Of a DNA stretch of 64,000 nucleotides, positions 9,176 to 17,482 are shown in pieces. The stretch's first letter is position 1. Each line of letters starts with the position of its first letter. The notes beneath the pieces are model-generated. The model searched no databases and was not told the DNA's origin. It saw only the letters and a list, made by a program, of their open reading frames with translations. The stretch comes from an uncultured Bacteroidales bacterium (GTDB lineage: Bacteria; Bacteroidota; Bacteroidia; Bacteroidales; UBA932), in contig CALUPG010000006.1 of the NCBI GenBank assembly GCA_944322565.1, positions 1-64,000 of the forward strand, in the 5' to 3' direction. A program made the position numbers and the translations under genes.

Positions 9176-9244
9176 TCAGTGGCTTGCGCTTGAGAGTCTC
9201 TGATATGCGATTCCCGGAGCCCCGTTGCCGGCATACATTATGCC
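9176..9244 (-). pseudogene. 3' remnant of a GNAT gene
   Basis: The minus frame reads CGIMYAGNGAPGIAYQR and seven more residues to a TGA at 9176-9178. This aligns with CGIIYTDNGSPRIAYQR at the end of the 7015-7533 GNAT, and the underlying DNA is also similar. The rest of the gene is gone. It sits 7 bp after the barrel gene stop, convergent, as GNAT 7015 lies after the chimeric barrel copy. Confidence 0.7.
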
Positions 9245-9261
9245 GCATCAGGGGCTCCGGG
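9213..9261. terminator. Hairpin with 11-bp perfect stem
   Basis: Arms 9213-9223 and 9251-9261 (cccggagcccc / ggggctccggg) pair perfectly; the loop has a second, imperfect stem. It lies after the barrel gene and partly inside the GNAT remnant. There is no strong T run, so its role as terminator is uncertain. Confidence 0.4.
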
Positions 9262-9314
9262 TTTCCTTTGCGGCATATCGGGATAACATACTCATTTATT
9301 GACATGGCTAATCT

Positions 9315-9440
9315 GCAGCGCGCCCGGTGGAACCACAAAATGCTGTCCAACGGGCGCGATTTTGCTGGCTTTTCACGCCCGTCGGTATTTTTAAAATGCC
9401 ACCGGGCACACTTTTGCAGGAAAATCGCGGCCGTCGGAGG
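9315..9440. repeat. 126-bp dispersed structured repeat, copy 1
   Basis: Gap-free match to 29031-29156 in the same orientation, with 14 differences by my count (about 89%). It contains an outer inverted repeat (gcgcccggtgga with tccaacgggcgc, one mismatch here), a central hairpin around tatttttaaaatgcc and a third pairing region with caca...cgg. It is intergenic, between the GNAT remnant and tRNA-Asn. The 9441-9540 stretch after it holds nothing I recognise. Confidence 0.85.
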
Positions 9441-9547
9441 GCATTCCACCTGTCCACCGGCCGCACATCAGGAAATCAACATGGATTTGCCATTGATACG
9501 CAAAACTGGTGGCGGCAATACGGTATCGCTACTTCAAGACACGAAAA

Positions 9548-9576
9548 AAGCACCTGCTGTTTGACTGCAAGTGCTT
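9548..9576 (-). terminator. Terminator after tRNA-Asn
   Basis: Read on the minus strand: 10-bp stem AAGCACTTGC / GCAGGTGCTT with one G-T pair, 9-base loop, then a run of T. It begins 24 bp after the tRNA 3' end. Confidence 0.75.
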
Positions 9577-9599
9577 CATTTTCAATCTCTTCGTTTTAG

Positions 9600-9673
9600 C
9601 TCCTGAAGCAGGACTTGAACCTGCGACCCTCTGATTAACAGTCAGATGCTCTAACCAACTGAGCTATTCAGGA
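9600..9673 (-). tRNA. tRNA-Asn (GTT)
   Basis: Minus strand 74-nt cloverleaf: acceptor TCCTGAA pairs with TTCAGGA and the discriminator is G. The D arm is GCTC...GAGC, the anticodon stem TCTGA/TCAGA encloses loop CTGTTAA (anticodon GTT), and the T arm is GCAGG TTCAAGT CCTGC. CCA is not encoded. Confidence 0.95.
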
Positions 9674-9796
9674 ATTTGTTTCCCGACATTTTTCTGAACG
9701 GGATTGCAAAGGTACAATAATTTTTTGATGCTGCAAACTTTTATCTGAAATTTTCAACGATTTTATTTAATGCAGGGAATTTCACGGACTGCAATG

Positions 9797-9826
9797 TCTG
9801 AAATTCTGCGATAAGTGTTACCTTTG
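9797..9826 (+). promoter_or_regulatory. Bacteroidetes-type promoter for the HU-like gene
   Basis: The -7 box TACCTTTG is at 9819-9826; a weak -33 (TCTG) lies 18 bp upstream. The predicted start is about 20 bp before the ATG at 9855. Confidence 0.5.
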
Positions 9827-9854
9827 CGAGTCATTCGCGTAAAATTTGTTTGCT

Positions 9855-10784
9855 ATGGATATTGATCTTCTGTCCAAGATGGTTAAGGAACTGATTCTGG
9901 ACAATGACAAGGTTTGTCTGCCGGGACTGGGATGTTTTGTCGCAGAAGTGGTTCCTTCTGTGTTTTCAGACAGAGGGTATACAATAAATCCTCCCTACAG
10001 GAGACTGTCTTTCAGAACAAATGTGCCTGAAGACGGCCTCCTCGCTGATTTCTATGCGAAAGCCAACGGGATTGAATCAAGTGTGGCAGACCGGATTCTG
10101 CGAGATTTTATCTCTGAGTTGAAGAGTATCCTGACTGTCAGGAAAAATGTGGTTTTCCCAGGCCTTGGCCGGATGCGCGCTACCAGGGAAAACAATTTCT
10201 TTTTTGTCGCGGATGAGGATCTGGAAATTTTTCCGGAAGGATTCGCTCTGGAGCCGGTATCGCTGAAGACACATCAGGCGAGCAGAGAGGATCTTGCCTC
10301 GGCGGCAGGAGAGCTGAAGCCAATGATTGACGCCGCTTCCGCCTCTTCCGCTGATTCTGCCGCTCCCGTTGATTCCGCCTCTTCTGCTGATTCCGCTGCT
10401 CCCGCCGCTTCTGCAGGGTCTGATCTTGAAGATGATGCCTCTGCGGTGAGTGGCAGTGATTCAGAGGCTCCGGCAGAAGATGCCGGAGCCTCTGGAGACA
10501 GGGCTGCGGTATCAGAGGATGAGCCGGAGATATTCCGGGACAATTCAGAATCTGCTGTATCAGAGGACAATCCGGGAACATCAGAGGACAGCTCTGCCCC
10601 GGTTGCGGACAAAAAGAAGCGCGGGGCCGGAAGGATTGTCCTGACGGCTGCAGGGATTGCTGCAGGGATTGCGGTACTGCTGCTTGTCGTATACCTGCTG
10701 CTGGCATATCTGTGTCCGGACTTCATCAATTCCATTCTTTATGATGCAGAGGAACTCGAGGTGCTTAAGTATGGATGGCAATAG
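9855..10784 (+). CDS. HU/IHF-like (CCDC81-type) DNA-binding protein with C-terminal membrane anchor
   Basis: 309 residues from ATG 9855. Residues 1-135 are a tandem HU-like domain of the CCDC81-prokaryotic type: LPGLGCFVAE, INPPYRRLSFR and a second unit with VVFPGLGRMRA. Residues about 145-255 are a low-complexity linker rich in Ala, Ser, Asp and Glu with imperfect SADSAAP repeats. One transmembrane helix (about 262-286) follows, with a basic KKKRGAGR just before it, then a 23-residue tail. Related proteins in this phylum often end in a SPOR domain that binds septal peptidoglycan; none is present here. By topology the DNA-binding part is cytoplasmic, so it may tether nucleoid to membrane. That role is inference. 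Confidence 0.75.
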   Translation: MDIDLLSKMVKELILDNDKVCLPGLGCFVAEVVPSVFSDRGYTINPPYRRLSFRTNVPEDGLLADFYAKANGIESSVADRILRDFISELKSILTVRKNVVFPGLGRMRATRENNFFFVADEDLEIFPEGFALEPVSLKTHQASREDLASAAGELKPMIDAASASSADSAAPVDSASSADSAAPAASAGSDLEDDASAVSGSDSEAPAEDAGASGDRAAVSEDEPEIFRDNSESAVSEDNPGTSEDSSAPVADKKKRGAGRIVLTAAGIAAGIAVLLLVVYLLLAYLCPDFINSILYDAEELEVLKYGWQ

Positions 10785-10816
10785 TTTGTTTGGATAGAAA
10801 TTAAGTGTTACTTTTG
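10785..10816 (+). promoter_or_regulatory. Bacteroidetes-type promoter for the thioesterase gene
   Basis: TTTG at 10785-10788, 20-bp spacer, TACTTTTG at 10809-10816. This starts a transcript about 55 bp before ATG 10877 and supports that start over the upstream in-frame codon at 10805, which lies inside the promoter. Confidence 0.7.
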
Positions 10817-10876
10817 CCGACGCTTTATCAGGATGCCGCTATCCGGGCCGGATTGCCGGTCATAAAAATTGCAGGT

Positions 10877-11614
10877 ATGAAAAACATATATTCTCAAAAG
10901 TTGACAGTTCCTTGCTACCAGACTGACGCCGCACAGCTGCTGAAGCCGGCTTCATTCATGGATCTGGCACAGGAGGCTGCAAATCTTCATGCTGATGTGC
11001 TTGGATTCGGATATGACGACCTGTCAAGGACGAAGGCCCTGTGGGTGCTTTCTCGGATGCATGTTAAGTTCCTGAGGCATCCGAGGTGGAGGGAAAAAGT
11101 GAACTTCGACACATGGCACAAGGGCCCTTCCATGATGTTCTATCTCAGAGATTTCAGGATGTCGGACCAGGAGGGCAATGATCTGGTTCTTGCGACGACG
11201 TCATGGCTCGTGATAGATATTGACACCAGAAAGATTCTGCGGGGGCTTGACATGGAAAGCGACGGGAGCGTATGCTCTGAAAATGCCGTGGATGCACCGT
11301 GCGGAAAGGTACAGATGCCGCGCGGAGCCGAGCCGGAGCATGCCGGAACGCATGTGGTCTCGTATTCTGATGTTGACCTGAACGGACATGCCAACAATGC
11401 AATGTACCTTGTCTGGGCGATGGATGCCGCTGACTATGGCACAGTGTCGGAGAAGCCGCTCAGGGAATTCAGCATCAACTTCAACCATGAGACCAGGCCC
11501 GGGGATGTTGTGGAACTGTACCGGCTCCGTCATGATGACGGCGGAGATATCCGGTTTGCCATAGAAGGGAGGGCCGGCGACAAGCCGGCTTTCTGCGCTG
11601 AGCTGGTCTTCTGA
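10877..11614 (+). CDS. Acyl-ACP thioesterase (FatA/FatB-like)
   Basis: A 245-residue double hotdog protein that should hydrolyse acyl-ACP to free fatty acids in the cytoplasm. The N-terminal hotdog (to about 130) has the family segment DLAQEAANLHADVLGFG and WVLSRMHVKFLRHPRW. The C-terminal hotdog carries the catalytic Asn-His motif in DLNGHANNAMYLVW near residue 175, and then INFNHETRPGDVVELYR. The length is usual for bacterial members. The start at 10877 was chosen because an adjacent promoter ends at 10816 and the conserved fold begins at YSQKLTVPCYQTD. Confidence 0.85.
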   Translation: MKNIYSQKLTVPCYQTDAAQLLKPASFMDLAQEAANLHADVLGFGYDDLSRTKALWVLSRMHVKFLRHPRWREKVNFDTWHKGPSMMFYLRDFRMSDQEGNDLVLATTSWLVIDIDTRKILRGLDMESDGSVCSENAVDAPCGKVQMPRGAEPEHAGTHVVSYSDVDLNGHANNAMYLVWAMDAADYGTVSEKPLREFSINFNHETRPGDVVELYRLRHDDGGDIRFAIEGRAGDKPAFCAELVF

Positions 11615-11689
11615 AACGGAGACAGGAAGAGTACCGGTTGTCCGGCGGCTGGGAATAGATAGTTCAGAAATAAACCATAATAGTACTAT

Positions 11690-13375
11690 ATGAAAGATTT
11701 GTTTTTTGGTCAGGGAACCGGGCATTCGATAATGCTTCTGGCTTTTGTGATAGCTGCAGGCCTGATGCTCGGAAAAATCAGGGTCAAGGGTGTGTCCCTC
11801 GGGTCCACATGGATTCTTTTTGTGGGCATTCTTCTGAGCCATTTCGGCTTCCGTGCTGATTCATCGCTCCTGCATTTCCTCAAGGAGTTCGGACTTATCC
11901 TGTTCGTCTTCTCCATAGGTCTTCAGGTGGGACCAGGATTCTTCCATTCGTTCAAGAGCGGAGGACTGAAGCTCAATATGCTTGCTGTTGCCCTCGTGCT
12001 CATCGGGGTTGTCACCACTTATGTTATTCATCTTGTCACTGGCGAGAATCTTGTGACATTGACAGGAGTCATGTCCGGTGCCGTCACCAATACTCCGGGG
12101 CTCGGTGCTGCGCAGCAGACTTATCTCGATGCGACTTCCGGGTCATTTGTCCATGAAATCAATACCGCCGAGGTTGCCTCGTCGCTTGCATCCGGATATG
12201 CCGTGGCATATCCGATAGGCGTGCTCGGTGTCATCCTTGTGCTCATGCTTACCAAAGCTCTCTTCAAGGTTGACCTCAAAAAAGAGGAGAATGAGATGAA
12301 CAGCCGCGAGACCGGAATGGATTCTCCGCAGAGACTTGCATTCAGCATCAAGAATCCGGCTGTATTCGGAAAGACAATCCTTGATGTCAGCCATGCCATT
12401 GAGAACAAATTCATCATATCCAGGATATACCGCGACGGTGTTGTTACTGTGCCTGTGGCCTCGACAGTCCTTCATGAGAATGACGATGTGCTCGTGGTCA
12501 CAGCCCAGAGTTCGGTAGAAGCCGTCACAATGCTTTTCGGAGAGCAGATTGACATGCCGAAGGAAGCATGGGACAAGATAGATGCCTCCATGGAAGTCCG
12601 GAAGCTTACCATCACGAGGACTTCTATGACAGGCAAGAAGCTTAAGGACCTGAAGATAAGGACGACCTATGGGGTCAGCATCACAAGGGTGAACAGGGGC
12701 GGAATCGACCTCGTCGCCAATCCGGACCTGATCGTCCAGATGGGCGACAGCCTTCTTGTCGTCGGCCATGAAAAGGACATCAACAATGTGGCCAAGTTCG
12801 TCGGCAACTCAAGGACCGGACTCAATCATCCGAACCTTATTCCGATATTCTTCGGAATTGCTCTCGGCGTACTTTTCGGCTCCATTCCTATTGTCATCCC
12901 GGGTATTCCGCAGGCCATCAAGTTCGGACTTGCCGGAGGCCCGCTCATCATTGCCATCCTTCTCGGCTATTTCGGCCCGAAGATGAAGATTACGACTTAT
13001 ACTACGATGAGTGCCAATCTGATGCTGAGGGAAATCGGTATTTCGATATTTCTTGCTGCCGTAGGTCTTGGAGCCGGAGAGAATTTTGTCAGCTCAATTG
13101 TGAACGGCGGTTACTGGTGGATTCTTTATGGTGCGCTCATCACATTGATTCCGACGGCTCTCACGGCAATTCTCGGAAGACTCCTGTTCAAGCTTAATTT
13201 CTATCAGATATGCGGTCTGGTGTCAGGCAGCTGCACCAATCCTCCTGTGCTTGCCTTTGCCCAGAATGCCTACGGGACCGACTATACTTCAGTAAGCTAT
13301 GCTACCGTGTATCCTCTGGCAATGTTCATGAGGGTGCTTATGGCGCAGATACTGATTCTGATAGCAGTGGCTTAG
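11690..13375 (+). CDS. YidE/YbjL/AspT-like transporter with two RCK_C (TrkA_C) domains
   Basis: A 561-residue inner-membrane protein. Two blocks of membrane helices (about 1-185 and 375-561) share the AspT/YidE duplication-domain pattern, including the paired motifs GAVTNTPGLGAAQQ (first) and GSCTNPPVLAFAQ (second), expected to line the substrate path. Between them lie two TrkA_C-like regulatory domains (about 215-285 and 300-375). Aspartate:alanine antiport is known for AspT; the YidE branch is mostly uncharacterised, so the substrate is open. It opens a plus-strand run with ThrE and others, 18 bp before the next gene. Confidence 0.85.
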   Translation: MKDLFFGQGTGHSIMLLAFVIAAGLMLGKIRVKGVSLGSTWILFVGILLSHFGFRADSSLLHFLKEFGLILFVFSIGLQVGPGFFHSFKSGGLKLNMLAVALVLIGVVTTYVIHLVTGENLVTLTGVMSGAVTNTPGLGAAQQTYLDATSGSFVHEINTAEVASSLASGYAVAYPIGVLGVILVLMLTKALFKVDLKKEENEMNSRETGMDSPQRLAFSIKNPAVFGKTILDVSHAIENKFIISRIYRDGVVTVPVASTVLHENDDVLVVTAQSSVEAVTMLFGEQIDMPKEAWDKIDASMEVRKLTITRTSMTGKKLKDLKIRTTYGVSITRVNRGGIDLVANPDLIVQMGDSLLVVGHEKDINNVAKFVGNSRTGLNHPNLIPIFFGIALGVLFGSIPIVIPGIPQAIKFGLAGGPLIIAILLGYFGPKMKITTYTTMSANLMLREIGISIFLAAVGLGAGENFVSSIVNGGYWWILYGALITLIPTALTAILGRLLFKLNFYQICGLVSGSCTNPPVLAFAQNAYGTDYTSVSYATVYPLAMFMRVLMAQILILIAVA

Positions 13376-13392
13376 CCAGCCCGTACTGAATC

Positions 13393-14160
13393 ATGGAACA
13401 GAAAAATGTAGTGGAGATAGCGGATTTCATTGCCCGCTATCTTTCTTATATGCTCGGGGCAGGAGTCCACACTTCCAGAGTCGTGCGCAACAGCAAGCGG
13501 CTCGGAGACGCCCTTGGAGTGGATGTGAGCATCCATACATCACAGAAGACGGCCACTCTGACCGTAATGGACAGGGTGGGTCATGTCAAGGACACGAGAG
13601 TCCTTGACATTCCTGTCTTTCCCATCAGCTTTGAATGGAATGCAGACCTCAGCGCCCTCAGCTGGGCGGCATATGACAGAAATATGACTCTGGATGAAGT
13701 GAAGACGAAGTTCGAGGAGCTTGTCTCCAAGCCGAAGATGAATCCTGTCTTTGTTCTCTTCATGGCATCCCTGGCCAATGCCTCATTCTGCAGGCTGTTC
13801 GGCGGTGACATCTGGGCTATGCTCATCACTTTCGCTGCGACGATGATAGGATTCTTTACCAGGCAGCATCTTGCCCGCCGTCATGTCAACCATTATATCG
13901 TGTTTATAGTGTCTGCCTTCGTGGCTTCAATCTGTGCCTCGACGGCATTGACGCTTGGCCTGGACTCGGCGGAGATAGCCCTCGCCACAAGTGTGCTGTA
14001 TCTCGTCCCGGGTGTCCCTCTCATAAATGGAGTGATAGACATCACCGACGGGCACATCCAGATAGGCATAAGCCGTCTTGTCAATGCGCTGATGCTCATC
14101 GTGTGCATTGCAATAGGAATGTCAGGGACACTGATGCTCGTTAAAGACAGTTTGTTATGA
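13393..14160 (+). CDS. Threonine/serine exporter ThrE, N-terminal-type subunit (DUF1212)
   Basis: 255 residues. A soluble N-terminal half (to about 110) includes the DUF1212 segment LGAGVHTSRVVRNSKRL and VSIHTSQKTATLT; five helices follow, with the conserved LVPGVPLINGVID loop near 210. Together with the next gene it forms the split version of ThrE, an inner-membrane exporter of threonine and serine. Its ATGA overlap with the next gene (4 bp at 14157-14160) means translational coupling. Confidence 0.9.
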   Translation: MEQKNVVEIADFIARYLSYMLGAGVHTSRVVRNSKRLGDALGVDVSIHTSQKTATLTVMDRVGHVKDTRVLDIPVFPISFEWNADLSALSWAAYDRNMTLDEVKTKFEELVSKPKMNPVFVLFMASLANASFCRLFGGDIWAMLITFAATMIGFFTRQHLARRHVNHYIVFIVSAFVASICASTALTLGLDSAEIALATSVLYLVPGVPLINGVIDITDGHIQIGISRLVNALMLIVCIAIGMSGTLMLVKDSLL

Positions 14161-14654
14161 TAGCAGCAGACATTATATCCGACGGGCTGTTCGCCGCCGT
14201 CGCCGCCATGGGGTTCGGCTCAATTTCGGACCCTCCGATGCGGGCATTCAAATATATTGCCCTGCTTGCTGCCCTCGGGCATGCAGCCAGATATTGTCTC
14301 ATGACATTTCTCGGTGTTGACATAGCCTCCGCATCCTTTGTGGCGGCCTTCATCATAGGTACAGGCAGTGTGTGGGCGGGAAAGAAAGTGTTCTGCCCTA
14401 TGACTGTACTCTATATTCCGGCACTTCTGCCAATGGTTCCCGGTACTTATGCATACAAGACAGTGTTTTCGCTCATAATGTTCCTGCAGGGAATATCTTC
14501 TCCTACCCAGGGCAGCGAATATCTGCAGGCAATGATATTCAACGGGGCTGTTTCTTTCAGTGTCATCTTCATGCTGGCTGTCGGAGCTACGGTTCCGGTT
14601 TTTCTGCTCAGGGAAAAGGCCAATTCAATGACACGCGGATCACGATACATTTAG
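14157..14654 (+). CDS. Threonine/serine exporter ThrE, C-terminal-type subunit (DUF3815)
   Basis: 165 residues with about five hydrophobic helices. FGSISDPPMRAFKYIALLAALGHAARY is interrupted by no charges other than short loops, and LYIPALLPMVPGTYAYK near residue 90 mirrors the PGVP loop of the partner subunit. This is the DUF3815 half of two-part ThrE exporters and is probably inactive alone. It starts at the overlapping ATG 14157 and is followed 9 bp later by a membrane protein gene. Confidence 0.9.
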   Translation: MIAADIISDGLFAAVAAMGFGSISDPPMRAFKYIALLAALGHAARYCLMTFLGVDIASASFVAAFIIGTGSVWAGKKVFCPMTVLYIPALLPMVPGTYAYKTVFSLIMFLQGISSPTQGSEYLQAMIFNGAVSFSVIFMLAVGATVPVFLLREKANSMTRGSRYI

Positions 14655-14663
14655 CGTCATATT

Positions 14664-15368
14664 ATGGAAGCATTATGGAACTCAATGGCCGCCTACAATG
14701 CGGCGACATGGCCATGGCAGCTGGCTTTCATGGCCGTTGCGGCAGTGTTGACGCTTATTCTGTTTTTCAGGCCATGCACATGGGCAAAGATTGCCATGAA
14801 GGTGTATATGGTGGCGGTTTCCCTTTGGACCGCCTTTGTATATTACATGAAATTCGGGAGCGGAAGGGAGTATTCTTCCGTGCTCACCATCTTCTGGTGC
14901 ATGATGGCAGCAGCCTGGATGTATGACCTTGTGACGCACTTTTCCACTTTTCAGAAGAACAGGAGATATCTTCCCTGGGGGATTGTGATGCTCCTGCTGC
15001 CTCTGGCATATCCTCTCATCTCTGTGTCCAGGGGCCTTGAATTCCCCTGCATGACCACTCCGATGATTCCGAGTGCCATAGCCATGTACATGCTCGGAAT
15101 GCTGGTGACATTCAGCGGCAGAATAAATTTCTTTGCCCTGATATTCATATTCCAGTGGTCTGTCATCGCCCTGTCGAAGATTGTGCTTTTCGATATACCG
15201 GAAGACCTTCTGCTTGCGGTCTCCTGCCTTCCGGCGATGTTCATTTTTTTCAGGGATGCCGTCAGGTCCGGGGAGGAGGACAAGAAGCCGTCGCAAAGGA
15301 CAATAACAATTCTTATATTTTTTATAATGGCTCTTATAGGCGCATGTGTGGCAATACAGTATGTTTGA
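14664..15368 (+). CDS. Multi-pass membrane protein, DUF6064-like
   Basis: 234 residues with about seven transmembrane helices (first at about 20-37, last at about 214-232). It opens with a tryptophan-rich WNSMAAYNAATWPWQ segment and has a charged loop SGEEDKKPSQR near 205. The pattern resembles the DUF6064 membrane family, whose function is unknown. It lies between the ThrE genes (9 bp gap) and a Nudix gene that starts inside its last codons, so it is in the same transcript. Confidence 0.65.
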   Translation: MEALWNSMAAYNAATWPWQLAFMAVAAVLTLILFFRPCTWAKIAMKVYMVAVSLWTAFVYYMKFGSGREYSSVLTIFWCMMAAAWMYDLVTHFSTFQKNRRYLPWGIVMLLLPLAYPLISVSRGLEFPCMTTPMIPSAIAMYMLGMLVTFSGRINFFALIFIFQWSVIALSKIVLFDIPEDLLLAVSCLPAMFIFFRDAVRSGEEDKKPSQRTITILIFFIMALIGACVAIQYV

Positions 15369-15963
15369 TTTGATTTATCCTGACGAAGTTGCTCCGGAAA
15401 TGCCGGCACCGGATGCTTCATCTGCAGAAATGAGACTTTCCGGTGCCGGTCCGCTGAGCAAGGAGTATTTTCCTGTCATTATGCCGAACGGAATTGTCAT
15501 CGGCAGAGCCTCGAGGGAGTATTGCCATTCCGGGGCAAAGCCGTTGCATCCTGTGGTGCATCTGCATGTTCTGGACCGTTTCGGCAGACTTTATCTCCAG
15601 AAACGCTCAATGAAAAAGGATATCCAGCCAGGAAAATGGGACACTGCAGTCGGCGGACATGCGGACTATGGAGAAAGTATTCTTGAGGCTCTGTATCGCG
15701 AGGCTTCGGAGGAATTGGGTTTCAGGGAATACAATCCTATATGGCTGTGCTCGTACGAATTCGAGTCTGAAATAGAGAAGGAGATGGTCAATGTGTTTGC
15801 TGCCGTCGGCAGTTTCCGGCTTTCTCCAGACAGAGATGAAGTGGATGAAATACGGGGCTGGACCAGAAATGAGATAACCGATAATTTGGGAAAATCACTC
15901 TTTACTCCTAACTTTGAAGAAGAGTATCGGCGGATAAGTGACCGTCTGTACGCACTTCTGTAG
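15361..15963 (+). CDS. Nudix hydrolase (isopentenyl-diphosphate isomerase-like fold)
   Basis: 200 residues from ATG 15361, overlapping the previous stop by 8 bp. The Nudix box is complete: GGHADYGES, then REASEELGF (about residues 98-121), with the catalytic Glu pair in REASEE. The layout with an N-terminal extension and [21 protein letters not shown] before the box is that of the Idi-like Nudix group annotated as NUDIX hydrolases of unknown specificity. It should cleave a nucleoside diphosphate-linked compound and need Mg2+. The next gene follows after 4 bp. Confidence 0.85.
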   Translation: MFDLIYPDEVAPEMPAPDASSAEMRLSGAGPLSKEYFPVIMPNGIVIGRASREYCHSGAKPLHPVVHLHVLDRFGRLYLQKRSMKKDIQPGKWDTAVGGHADYGESILEALYREASEELGFREYNPIWLCSYEFESEIEKEMVNVFAAVGSFRLSPDRDEVDEIRGWTRNEITDNLGKSLFTPNFEEEYRRISDRLYALL

Positions 15964-15967
15964 CAAA

Positions 15968-17482
15968 ATGGACAATATAGAATGTTTTATTCCGGCAATG
16001 TCAGGCGATGATCTGTCGTCTGTCGCCTCTTCTTTCAGCCGCAGCGAAGCCTTTGCGGGCTTTACGGTTCTTACCGGCGAATCCTTCAGAAGCACATCTG
16101 TGCTCAGAAAAATTGCCGAAGGCGCCTCTTCCCGATATATTCTGTTGTGCACCAAGGCTGTGCCGGTGGAGATGGGGCTGTATGCCCTGGACCGGTTCGT
16201 GACAATTGCTGAAGATACCGGGGCAGACATGCTGTATTCAGACCATTATGACATTGTCCCCGACGGGAACGGAGGATTCGGACGGGCAGGGCATCCTCTG
16301 ACAGACTGCCTGAAAGGGGCATTGAGGGATGACTTTGACTTCGGTCCCGTTCTCGTGTTCCGCACGGCTTCTTTCAGGAGGGCGGTTCATGCTATGGGTG
16401 AAGATTACCGCTTCGGGGCTCTGTATGACCTCAGGCTGAGGATGAAGACAATAGTGCATGTGAATGAATTTCTTTATACTGATGTTCCGTATGACCTGAG
16501 GAAGAGCGGTGAGAAGCAGTTTGACTATGTGGACCCGAAGAACAGGGAGGCACAGTTGGAAATGGAGAAAATTTGCACTGGCCATCTGCGCCGCATCGGA
16601 GCATATCTCCCTCCGCATCCTCAGGAGGAGACCGGTGCTGATGCGGATATGGCAGGAGTCGGCGACGGGGCCGAAGACAGGTTCCCTGTAAAGGCTTCTG
16701 TGATTATTCCTGTCTACAACAGAAGGCGGACCATAGGAGATGCCGTAGCAAGTGCAATGTCGCAGGAATGTTCATTCGGCTATAATGTCATTGTGGTGGA
16801 CAATCATTCTTCCGACGGAACGACGGAACTCCTTGAGGAACTTGTTGCGGAATATTCCCGTGGACAAGGGCGTCCGGACAAAGGAAAGACAGGGCCGCAG
16901 CTGCTTCATGTCGTGCCTGAAAGGCATGATCTGGGCATAGGCGGATGCTGGAATCTCGCTGCCGGGGACCCCCGCTGCGGGGAGTATGCAGTCCAGCTGG
17001 ACAGTGATGACATTTATTCCGGTCCGGATACACTTGAAAAGATAATACAGGCATTCGACAGCCAGAAATGTTCAATGGTAATAGGCTCGTATCTGATGAC
17101 GGACTTCGCGATGAATCCGATTCCTCCGGGAGTTATAGACCATAGGGAATGGACAGATGACAACGGACATAACAACGCTCTCCGCATAAATGGGCTTGGA
17201 GCTCCGAGGGCTTTCAGGACAGCCCTGCTCCGCAAATACCGTTTCCCGAATGTCAGCTATGGTGAAGATTATGCCATGGGGCTGAGAATCAGTCGAGAGC
17301 ATAAAATCGGAAGACTCTGGGACGTACTTTATTTCTGCCGCAGGTGGGAAGGAAATTCAGATGCCGCCCTTGACATCGCGTCTCTGAATGCGAACAATCT
17401 ATACAAGGACAGCCTCAGGACATGGGAAATCGAGGCAAGGATAGAAATGAACAGGAAAAGTGAAAAAGAAGCAGTTGGATAA
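15968..17482 (+). CDS. Glycosyltransferase family 2 protein with degenerate N-terminal GT-A-like half
   Basis: 504 residues from ATG 15968. Residues about 240-430 are a good GT2 domain: [35 protein letters not shown] and the metal-binding QLDSDD near 344. Residues 1-225 look like a second GT-A-like fold: [15 protein letters not shown] near 53 followed by [12 protein letters not shown] imitates the YILLLDDDV and ADLVYSDEDEI stretches of GT2 enzymes, but the DxD is replaced. The N-terminal half is therefore likely structural or regulatory. No signal peptide or membrane helix is seen. Acceptor and donor are unknown; position just before peptidoglycan-related genes hints at envelope glycans. Confidence 0.75.
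   Translation: MDNIECFIPAMSGDDLSSVASSFSRSEAFAGFTVLTGESFRSTSVLRKIAEGASSRYILLCTKAVPVEMGLYALDRFVTIAEDTGADMLYSDHYDIVPDGNGGFGRAGHPLTDCLKGALRDDFDFGPVLVFRTASFRRAVHAMGEDYRFGALYDLRLRMKTIVHVNEFLYTDVPYDLRKSGEKQFDYVDPKNREAQLEMEKICTGHLRRIGAYLPPHPQEETGADADMAGVGDGAEDRFPVKASVIIPVYNRRRTIGDAVASAMSQECSFGYNVIVVDNHSSDGTTELLEELVAEYSRGQGRPDKGKTGPQLLHVVPERHDLGIGGCWNLAAGDPRCGEYAVQLDSDDIYSGPDTLEKIIQAFDSQKCSMVIGSYLMTDFAMNPIPPGVIDHREWTDDNGHNNALRINGLGAPRAFRTALLRKYRFPNVSYGEDYAMGLRISREHKIGRLWDVLYFCRRWEGNSDAALDIASLNANNLYKDSLRTWEIEARIEMNRKSEKEAVG

Noticed and set aside
9171..9449. Minus-strand frames across both 126-bp repeats (also 28992-29264) encode similar peptides with DGREKPAK and QKCxRWHF.
   Set aside because: By my comparison most base differences between the copies change the amino acid, ends differ, and there is no ribosome binding site. 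Shared peptide sequence follows from the DNA repeat; a protein is not supported.
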